A DNA stretch of 64,000 nt from Cylicocyclus nassatus (lineage: Eukaryota > Nematoda > Chromadorea > Rhabditida > Strongylidae). Below, piece by piece: positions 56,100 through 64,000 of the stretch. The stretch covers positions 80,125,594 to 80,189,593 of the forward strand of contig CATQJL010000001.1 of NCBI GenBank assembly GCA_958299035.1, read 5' to 3'. Under the pieces are notes generated by a model. It did not search any database, was not told where the DNA came from, and worked only from the letters and a program-made list of their open reading frames with translations. A program made the translations under genes and the position numbers. Within the stretch, counting starts at the first letter, position 1. Each line of letters opens with the position of its first letter.

Positions 56100-56755
56100 A
56101 TGTCAAATAACCTGCTTGGGCCAAGTTTCAAAAAGATTGATGTTAAATACTGGGCCATCCGGAATGTTCCAAACTCAATGAACTTTGTCGCAAAAATGGC
56201 TTGTTTGCCTCTTTTTGCGCTCAATACGAACCACTACTTCTCGCTAAAGACATCAAGAAACTAATTTCAGACGCCGGACTGTAGAACTAAACCCCAGCCA
56301 AAATCTCTTAAACTTGTTTTCCGTTTTCGGTAGTCTTTCAGCGATCATTACCCAGTATAATGAATGAAGGTTTAAATTACATCTATGAAAGTACGAGAAT
56401 TAGGTCATCAAATGAACTAAATATCGCTCGTCAAAGCTTCCTCTATGACAAAAATATTGAGGTGTGACACAGCCCCAATATTTTGATGGCAAGAAAAATT
56501 CTCAGCAGATTTTTCATATATGGATCAGCAGCATTATTCTCATGCTCTTCATAGAAGTGATTTGAACGGTCCTTTTCATTCGTCTGTGATTGTGAGTAGT
56601 GATAGTGAAGGCATAGCAACTGTAAACGGAAACTGGGATGAACAAGATTTTGATTGGGCTCCTATTTCCATAGTTTGGCGTTATTTGAACTTTTCACTTG
56701 ATGTGTGTTAATAAGGAGTAGTGGTTTGTAGCGGCTGCAAAAAGAAGTTGCTATC
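56100..56755. mobile_element. Decayed P-family hairpin P4
   Basis: Arms around a centre near 56485. The left contains TGCGCTCAATACGAACCACTA and the right TAGTGGTTTGTAGCGGCTGC, both matching the P1 arm. Similarity to P1 is low. Ends and duplication are lost. The plus-strand frame 56520-56711 is part of the arm. Confidence 0.55.
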
Positions 56756-57075
56756 GACGGCACAAAATCGCACGAAAGATTTCATGTGGAACGTCCGTGA
56801 GCGTGCCGAGCGCGCGGCAGGCGAGGACGCTTGCGGGCTACGCTTGGCTCGGCGCACAGGAGCAATCACAGAGGTTGAGGAGCGAATACTTCAATTAGGC
56901 ACCGTCTAATTGTAATATTAGTTAGTAAAGCGAAAGGGCAGCAGTCCGCGAAGGCGTCTTAATTGAGGTATTAATTCCTTTACTCCATCAACGTCGTACT
57001 CTCACCCACAGGCCACCCTCGCGCGCGTTTCGCTTGCGGTTTCGGGTGATTTCGTGCGGTCAGCGTTGACTCAAT
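56756..57075. repeat. CpG-rich block with weak inverted symmetry
   Basis: CGAGCGCGCGGCAGGCGAGG (56798) and CCTCGCGCGCGTTTCGCTTG (57017) are roughly inverted, with TCGCACGAAA near the left border and TTTCGTGCGG near the right. A 62-codon frame (56721-56909) crosses the P4 border and is probably chance. Possibly a worn palindromic element. Confidence 0.45.
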
Positions 57076-58437
57076 TTTGAGACGAAGTTGACTGTAACTA
57101 AAAGTGAAAGTACATTCATAAATTTCCCTTTCTTTAAACCTTGGCATGATGATAGTATATTGTTTACTTTCTATGAAGAAGCTAAACAGTGAAAGTACAA
57201 TTTTGAACTGGGTATTTTTCCAGGTGCCCCGTGTTGAATATTAAATTCAATCACATTGGAACAGGGAAACACGCTTACTACGTAGCAAGACATTATTCCA
57301 TGTTGCAGTGGATTTCAGTCATTATAGATGACCAAAGCAATTATTTTTCTTTTGTTCGCACACTATAAATTTCTATCTAAACTTTTACTTGAAGAAGTGT
57401 TCATCAAGGCTACAATACACCAAGCCGTCTCCACAACTTTTGAATCTGCTTTACTATATGCACTTTTACTAGAAAGAGTAAGATAATCATTGCCAATTTA
57501 CCTACAAAAATTGCTCTCATTATGATTCTTTTGATCACTTAATAAGTTCTGTCGCGTCAGTTCGAAAAATGCATTTCTTCCGTACACAGTGAAAGCTTGG
57601 CACCAATTTTATTTTTCAAAAGATGAAGCCACCCTATTAGCTATGTTCCATACCGGCCCTTCAATTAGCGCTGCACAAATGAACGGTAGATGAATCACTT
57701 AAAAATTGGTGATTTTGAAGGACCTTTTCCAAAAAACTGAAAAAGAATTTGAAATTGAATACGAAGCAGCAGTTTTATGAGTTTCGTGTTTTTTTCTTGC
57801 GAAAAAAAACACGAAACTTTTTTCTTTCTTTGTGTCAGTGTTTTTCTGCAGATTCATGTTTTTAGGAAAATGAAAACTGCATTTCTTCTCAAAAAGCGTG
57901 GATCTGATTAGAAAGTTTTGATGACGCTGGATTTTAGTTAGAATTAGATTACACAACTATTACTTACACCGAATCGAACAAAAAACTTCGGGTATCTTAT
58001 CTCTTGCATAATATTAGGTCATTCGGAAAGTACTTTCGTTTTTGCACCCTTGATTTTGAACGAGCACAACATTTTCCAGATCCAACTTTTCCCACCAAAT
58101 AAACTTCTTGTGTTCAGAATTTCTGACACCAGTGGTGCGCTTGTGCTTTTTTATTGCAAAATAATCTCAGAGGTCAATAAAGCCTAAAAAGGCGTTTTTG
58201 ACTAGCTAATTTCTATTGGGCACTATTTTTTTCGATAGGCATCAAGGAACTAGAAAATTCGGTGATTGGTGAAGAAAAATCTAAAGAGTTCAAATATAAA
58301 CGAAAACCTCGGTGTGCAGTGAACCCCTTTTGTGAGAGCCACCTTTCTTAAATGTGGCTTGGTGGCATTACTGTCGAAGGTGGCGCCTCTCATACTTGTA
58401 TGAGTAAGTCAGCTCAATTGTAGGTTTTGGCAAATGT
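57076..58437. other. No gene; orphan A-family end
   Basis: TTAGGTCATTCGGAAAGTAC at 58014 resembles the A-element end. No inverted partner was found nearby. Confidence 0.45.
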
Positions 58438-58895
58438 TTTAAAGGCAGTGTCCGGGCAAAAACGCAATTTTGAGATTTTATGCTTACCCGTGCCTATTCG
58501 CTACCTTGAATGCGAAAATGCACATTGGAGAACGCGAAAACGGCGAAAAACGGCTCTAACTTAGGAGGAAAATCAGCAGGCGGGCGGGGTCCTCCCACTG
58601 TGAATTTTCCCAGCTTCCGGAGCGTTCTTCTCGCTTTCGGTTTCAGGTCAATCATTCGCACTTGACCGTTAACGATGTTAAGACGGCTAGCGGAATTGAG
58701 AAGACCGTTCCGAAAGCTGGGAGCGTGAATTCACAGTGGGGAGGGCCCCTCCCACTTGCTTTTTCTCTTCTGCGCAAGAGCCCTTTTTTGCCGTTTCCGC
58801 GCTTTCCAGTGTGGATTTTCGGATTCAGCATGGCGAATAGGCCCGTATAAGCACAAAATCTCAAAATCGAGTTTTTGCTCGGACACTGCCTTTAA
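58438..58895. mobile_element. Palindromic MITE C7
   Basis: TTTAAAGGCAGTGTCCGGGC and, inverted, GCTCGGACACTGCCTTTAA. The 'ttttgagattttatgcttac' segment is inverted at the other end. GC-rich inner arms (CCCACTGTGAATT) surround about 58665. Closest to C4 and C6. Confidence 0.92.
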
Positions 58896-59154
58896 GACAG
58901 ATATCACCTACTCTGCTCTGACAGTGCAATCATATCTTAGCAAATTTATAAAGTACTGGATCAGCAGGATTACAACGATTTGGATTACAGCGATTTGAGT
59001 TCATCACTTTTCCGAGTGGCTGATTGTTCATGGCGCCATGCTTTCATTGCTTGTTTCAAGTTATCTATCATAATGTCGCTTCTTATGGCCATACTCTTGG
59101 CCCATTTTTTGCTATGAATGTAAACCCAGGCCAAAAAGAGATCGCTCCGTCAAA

Positions 59155-59574
59155 TTATGAGCGAAGCGATGTCAACGCGCCCTCAGTTTGGGAGTGTGAC
59201 AATTTGTGGTGTATATGTATATCGCTGAGATCCGGTATTGCAGCTTTCGCGGAGGTGGCTTCTAATGGGGCCATGTGATACTTTAAGGTCCGTTGATAAT
59301 TTTGTGCGGCTATAGCGATTTTTTCTAAAGAACACTTTAAGATGCTCGCCTGCATTGCAGGAACATCTTTCAGGACATTGCAACTAGCTTTCACTTCTCT
59401 AGATCTGAAATCTTTGAAGCAATCAGGCACCAACGTCAGGAATGATGTAGCCTTTGCAAAGGCATTGCGCACAGTGATGGCTTCTTCAGCTGCCTTACGC
59501 TCAAGTTTGCGCTTATTGTTAGAGAATGCAATTATTCGAAAATCGCGTTCAAATGTAGAATGCAAAAACCGCAT
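59155..59574 (-). CDS. Possible host coding exon, helical protein of unknown function
   Basis: A 139-codon minus-strand frame, the longest here that lies outside recognised repeats. It has amphipathic, Lys/Glu/Ala-rich stretches (NNKRKLERKAAEEAITVRN, then LKDVPAMQASILKCSLEK) and ends SLRS. Upstream of the first Met, stops (TAGTAG) follow TTCTTGTAG, an acceptor-like tract, so it may be a terminal exon. A plus-strand frame (59342-59698) overlaps it and could be the real one. No signal peptide, membrane segment or known domain. Confidence 0.35.
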   Translation of the reverse strand: MRFLHSTFERDFRIIAFSNNKRKLERKAAEEAITVRNAFAKATSFLTLVPDCFKDFRSREVKASCNVLKDVPAMQASILKCSLEKIAIAAQNYQRTLKYHMAPLEATSAKAAIPDLSDIHIHHKLSHSQTEGALTSLRS

Positions 59575-60158
59575 AAACTTCCTTAGAAGCTACTACAAGA
59601 ATTTTTTAGATCCATATACAGCAGCATCAGCCCTTATGGCGTTTTCTCAAAATATGGCAACAACATCAAAAGCGCAAAAAGCAAAAAAATTCTCCTAGTG
59701 ACCTGATGAAATATGTAAAAAAAGCAAATTTTTGTAAACAAAACCCTTTGGGTGATTGAAACGCTCAAACCAAGTCTTTCGTAAAATGTTTGGTATACGA
59801 GGCACGATGAAAGATGAATCTCTTGAAAAATATGCGAAAATTTTTGCTGTGGAAGAGAGGGAAATAGAATACTATTAATTTGGCTAAAAAGTTTTCGGGC
59901 ATTTTCGGACGATATCTGCTATTTCTCTAAACTCAATGCAGATACATCCGACAGAGATACCATTCGATACAGCAAAGTAAGCTCTGCAGTTTTTTTTGTA
60001 AACGTTCGCACCAGCTTCGACCCAGCATAAGTTTGAATTTAGAATCCGAACCGTACTGAAGGCTCAAAGAATCGCGAAAAATTAACACCTTCGTTCAAAA
60101 AAAACTACGAATCTCCAACTTGTTCACAAAAACTGGACACTACATTACACTACGACAC

Positions 60159-60500
60159 ATATACCGTTTCTGTATTTTTCCTCATAAAGAAATCAAGAAA
60201 AGAAAAATTTTCACCTTCGTACAAAAACGAAGCTAAGCTGTTTCTTTCACGTGATTGTATAGAACAAGCTCTTAGAAGTATAACCGTAAATTTTCCAAAT
60301 TTCACAAGCCCTAGTCGAAAAATGCCGAGTTTGGCATTGAACACCCGAGTGAAGAGAGCTAAATTCGGTATTTTTCGCTAGGCTTGTGGAAAGCTGAATG
60401 TTTACGGCTATACTTCTAAGGACTTGTACTATACAGCTACATGAATAGAGAAATTTTCGTTTTCGCGATTTCTAGATGAGGAAAATACAGCGACGGTATA
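60159..60500. mobile_element. Palindromic MITE O
   Basis: ATACCGTTTCTGTATTTTTC and, inverted, ATACCGTCGCTGTATTTTCC. Inner arms share CTTAGAAGTATAACCGTAAA and CTAGTCGAAAAATGCCGA-like tracts around about 60330. It abuts B3 at 60500. Confidence 0.8.
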
Positions 60501-61088
60501 CAGTCCCAAAAATGTACCTACTGTTTGATTGTAGATAACTATCTTGTAATGAAGTGTTTCGAGAAGCTTTAGGTACCATTTTGTAGAGCTAGCTTCAATT
60601 TAGATATACAGTATGGAGGGAATCATCGCTCTTCATTAATGTAGGATTACGGTAAGAACTTCCAGCATATGGAGCCATTGTGAAGTATACCACCTAACAA
60701 ACTTATTCCAAAAATCTGAAAAATCGTTTACTAGGGTTTTGGCGCATGCTGATTCCACCTAACAACTTTTTCCGAGTGTTTCAGCTTTTTTGACGGTGTA
60801 ATTACATTTCTGACAAATGCTGGGATTTGAGTTATTAGGATTTACCGGAGATGACTTAGGAAAGAAGCATCACAGTAAAATGGGAATTTGAAATTTGAAA
60901 TCAGAGGCTACCGTAGTATAAGTTTTTCTTGTTTGGTTTTGTTCCGAGGCAGAATATAGCCTCCAATGGCCTAAAATGCTTCCGTAATCCTACACTAATG
61001 AAGAAAAATAGTACCTAAAGCTTCTCGAGACACTTCATTACAAGCAAGTTATTTACAATCAAACAGTAGGTAAGTTTTTGGACACACT
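60501..61088. mobile_element. Palindromic MITE B3
   Basis: A worn B-family copy. TCCCAAAAATGTACCTACTG at the left matches the inverted right end TGTCCAAAAACTTACCTACTG. Both ends continue through AATCAAACAGTAGGTA, a 'gaagcttTAGGTAC' tract and GTAGGATTACGGTA. Confidence 0.8.
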
Positions 61089-61345
61089 ATATATGGGTGT
61101 CTGATGCGGTGTGCAAATTGAACGAAGATATGAATGTTTTCCAGTTTTTCGAGCCTTCAGTACGACTCATATTCTGGGTGCAAACTTACGGTGAGTCGAA
61201 GTTGGCGCAAACTTTTGCATACGATCTTGTAGGATTTCTTTGCTTTATCGAATGGTATCCCTGTCGGATGTATATGCATTAGGTTCTGAGAATTGGTAGA
61301 TCTCGTTTGAAAATGTCCGAGAACTTTCAAGCCAACCTATTTAAT

Positions 61346-62340
61346 AGTAGACTTTTCATGGAATTGGGATTTGAATTGGCTTATTTGTTGAAATACCCCT
61401 AAAATCTTATAGATAGGGTTTCCCATTAGATATGTTCGTTTGCAGATAACTCCTAACTTATCTGACGCTCTTCGGGCTCACCTGACAAGCTTGGGACAGT
61501 TATAATGGAAGAAAGGACCTATTTGTAGGGCACACTTATCTATAGGGAGGGCTTGCCTGGGTCAAAAAAGCGAATCTATGTGTAGGATTTTAGAGTAGTT
61601 TAGTAAGACAAGCTCAAAAATCCTAGGCGTACATACACCCATGCGCGGCAGCATGATGTTTAGTGTCTATGCCAACATAAGCTTGGCATCTACATGATGC
61701 AACTTTTATATAACCGTTGTTTTTTTTAAATGGCGCATTCATTTTTGGCGTTATTAGGTTGTCCCAAAAGTAAACTCATTTCCCAAATAACCGTGCTGTT
61801 TAAGTCCTAGCAACTGGATGCCATTCCGAAGTCTACAAAATGAGCCCCAAAGCTCCGTCTAAGTCGTAATCCAGGTAAGATTTTGAGCCAAAAATCAAAA
61901 AATCGCATCGGACTTAGTATTCCTCGACTACCGAGGCCCATGAAGAGGTAAAATTCTGAGAGTTACACTACGGCTCGCGGTATACAACTAAATAAATGGG
62001 AGGAGCTGGAACAAAATTTGGCGTTTTTGGATCAACTTTTTTCTTGCTTTCTATGCGCTCAGTAAAATTCAATAGATTTTGCGTACTGCTATGTATCTAC
62101 TGTATAATGACCAAGTCAAACGTTCGTAGTATTTTTTTCGCGAAAATCCAATTTCCAGGTGACAAATTTCCGAGTTTGTCTCCAAACCCTGGATTACGAC
62201 TTAGGCAAAACTTTGGCGTCATTTTGTAGAGCTTGCTTTCCTCTATGGAATGGTATGCTTAATGTGCTAGGAAAACAAAAACAGTTTATTGTACATAAAA
62301 AAGAAATTTTACTTTGTGACAGACTGATTTATTATTATTA
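61346..62340. other. No gene; orphan mariner-type end
   Basis: TTAGGTTGTCCCAAAAGTAA at 61756 is a typical mariner TIR but no partner was found. Other frames are short. Confidence 0.5.
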
Positions 62341-62968
62341 CTAGTTGGCTTACCCGGTCTTCACATTGTTCACTGGCGATAAGTCAGATGCTATATTGGC
62401 CGCCAGCACAATTACTGCACTGTCAGGTATAAGGGTCTATTCCCTTACCTGATGTGTAGCAGGTTTACATAAGTCTTACTATAATATTTATTATAAACAG
62501 TTATATACAAAAGGGTGAAAGGGGAAGGGGAAGGCCACCGGCTAGTGCTGGCGGGTCGGAGGTCACTGCCAGAGGTTGGCTGTCTTAGGCCAACCTCCTT
62601 CTCGAGCAGCTGTTGTAGCTAGCTGCGTCCCGACAGCAATGTGAGAACCTCCTCACAGCCTCCCACACTATAATTGACTTACTCAGGGATAACTCCACTT
62701 TGATTCATCTCATCATCGCGACCTGAGGCCGAAACGAGCTCTAACGCCCCGCTTATCTGACTATGGGAAAATGCTTGGTCAAAACATTATAAGCTTTCAT
62801 TCTTTTCGAGATCGTAAATAAATCGATAAATCGGTAGGATATCCCAGCGCGATCTGCGCCGGGTCAAAAACATTGTGAGCAAAGTTTCAGCCCAATCGGT
62901 TCAGCCGGCAGCTTTTCGAGAACAAAAACCAATTAATCGGGACCTTATAGGCTTTGCGTTTTATTTAT
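62341..62968 (+). mobile_element. Retroposon-like repeat H3, split by a solo LTR
   Basis: ACTAGTTGGCTTACCCGGTC at the start and a tail near TTTATTTATATGTAGAATTG. The 3' part has CCCAATCGGTTCAGCCG, comparable with GATCGGTTCAG in H1. The LTR at 62421-62635 interrupts it. Confidence 0.6.
62421..62635 (-). repeat. Solo LTR of the inner-element family
   Basis: 215 bp, TGTCAGG...CCCGACA on the plus strand, an inverted relative of 9405-9621. No internal sequence on either side. Flanks GCAC and GCAA agree at three of four bases, consistent with a 4-bp duplication and LTR-LTR recombination. Confidence 0.9.
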
Positions 62969-63475
62969 ATGTAGAATTGTAAGCTACGAACACAGCTTTT
63001 GCCCAATTTGCTATCACTCGTAAGGGCTACGGAGTCAAAGGAGACTTACGTCAGTTGATGGAATCTGACCATATAAATTTTTTTTTCACAAGGGCATGAG
63101 TGATCTCTTGCTCAACTACTTAGCCTACTTATATTTCTTTACCACTGCCTGCGAATTGTGTATGGCACACACTTTTTCTTTTCTTTTTTCTGCACGAAAA
63201 TCTTTTTCAAGACACTTCAAATAATGAAAATTTTGAAGGGTGTATCTCAGTCATATTACCATGACTTGTATATATCAACATCAAACACGTAGTATGTGTA
63301 ATATATCGACATCATAGCAGCGGCACTCCACCGTAGGTGGTTGCCTATCCCTGACTGCAGGATTTGTTGTGGTTTAAGATCTGTCAGAGTTTATTTTTCG
63401 CGAAATCCCAGTGAGGGAAAATTTACGATACTTCAGTGATCTCTCAACGGTTTGAGGAAGTTTGATCCTCACACA

Positions 63476-63800
63476 AAACTAGCTGGCACACCCTGCTGTG
63501 TCTGGCCCTGTCAATACCTTATAAAATCCACCATGCTTTATTTCCGTACAACATTTCTCTGTCATGACCCCACCCTTTATGCCGGTACTTTGCATCATGT
63601 TTTCGTAGTCAGCATGTTCATTCATTCCTCACGTCAACTCCCAGCCCCGTGTGTCAGAACTCTGCCAAAAATGAATTAAACCGATAAATCACGCTCACTT
63701 ACCCCCCCCCCCCCTCCCCCACCACCTATACCTACTGCCAACCTCGTAGGCCAAACTTTGCCAGAAATCGATAAAATCCAATTAACACAAAGTAGCCTAA
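63476..63800 (+). mobile_element. Retroposon-like repeat H4, 3' end uncertain
   Basis: ACTAGCTGGCACACCCTGCT, then GGCCCTGTCAATACCTTATA, parallels the start of H2. Later ATCGATAAAATCCAATTAA resembles the H2 body. A poly-C run is at 63703-63713. MITE J follows. Confidence 0.5.
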
Positions 63801-63802
63801 CC

Positions 63803-63970
63803 TTTGATTTAACTGGTTTGGCTTCGGAAAGGCGGGGCTTTGCGACGTAATTAAGGCCGCTCGCGCCCGCGACGCACCTGCGTCTCTCGCGCGAGTGCTC
63901 TCTGATCACTGGCTAGCCTTTATTAGGTCACGGAGCCCCGCCTTCTCGAAGCCAAGCCAGTTGAATCAAA
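63803..63970. mobile_element. 168-bp MITE J
   Basis: TTTGATTTAACTGGTTTGGC at the left and, inverted, TTTGATTCAACTGGCTTGGC at the right. Arms continue through TTCG, AAGGCGGGGCT to about 45 bp. The centre is CpG-rich (GCTCGCGCCCGCGACGCACC). No ORF. Confidence 0.85.
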
Positions 63971-64000
63971 TGGTACAACACGCGCTCCTCCCCGCAGTAT

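Larger units (their letters stand above)
59885..61345. mobile_element. Inverted-repeat element N enclosing O and B3
   Basis: Arms of about 225 bp (59885-60110 and 61120-61345) are inverted copies. They share GATACATCCGACAG, ACCATTCGATA-AGCAAAG, a 'cttcgac' stretch and a 'cgtactgaaggctc' stretch. The space between is filled by two other palindromes. Related arm fragments occur at 46.0 and 47.9 kb. Exact ends were not found. Confidence 0.65.

Noticed and set aside
56721..56909. 62-codon frame with Cys and Arg-rich segment, at first glance a zinc-binding protein
   Set aside because: It crosses from the P4 arm into a CpG-rich block and contains no complete metal-binding motif.

Overview
This window is AT-rich eukaryotic DNA, most likely from a nematode. 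The support is inferential. The best-preserved polymerase gene is a Ty3/gypsy pol of the kind common in nematodes (C. elegans K02A2.6 type). Several palindromic repeats resemble the C. elegans PALTTTAAA-type families. Coding sequence is sparse and split into short exons with GT..AG borders. There are no bacterial or phage signatures, no rRNA, no intact tRNA and no CRISPR array.

Layout. Positions 1-7.7 kb hold a degenerate tRNA-Val-like sequence, a long-TIR mariner-like element (A1), a probable terminal exon on the minus strand, and a palindromic element (B1). Positions 7.77-19.91 kb hold a nest of two LTR retrotransposons. An outer Ty3/gypsy element (246-bp LTRs) is split inside its reverse transcriptase gene by an inner gypsy-like element (217/219-bp LTRs). 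The inner insertion is flanked by a perfect CAGC target duplication. Both are defective. Positions 19.9-22.6 kb hold a decayed ankyrin-like gene remnant, a degenerate direct-repeat array, and an LTR fragment of the inner family.

Positions 23.76-31.04 kb carry two minus-strand exons of one host gene. They encode a Glu/Lys/Gln-rich tail and are joined by a roughly 7-kb intron in compatible phase. That intron is packed with mobile DNA: a second copy of the A element (A2), a large perfect hairpin of hAT type inserted in A2 with an exact 8-bp duplication (P1), a second hAT-like element (E1), and three more inverted-repeat elements (D1, C1, K).

Positions 31-64 kb are almost entirely non-autonomous DNA elements and decayed repeats. 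They include seven palindromes (six in this half) ending near TTTAAAGGCAGTG (C family), a second hairpin-type hAT that has lost one arm (P2), several TA-flanked mariner-type palindromes (B, F, G, M), a three-level nest at 59.9-61.3 kb, a retroposon-like family (H) and a solo LTR. A few ORFs (43.7 kb plus, 59.2 kb minus, 31.2 kb plus) could be host exons but match no family I recognise.

The most interesting observations are these. (1) A short ORF is conserved between the two A-element copies, with mostly synonymous change in its C-terminal end. (2) P1 and P2 form a hairpin hAT family with exact 8-bp duplications and one-arm loss. (3) Element K carries an array of CGCGGCC motifs that looks like subterminal transposase-binding repeats. 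(4) Both gypsy elements have LTRs about 97% identical but badly damaged coding regions, which suggests mobilisation in trans.
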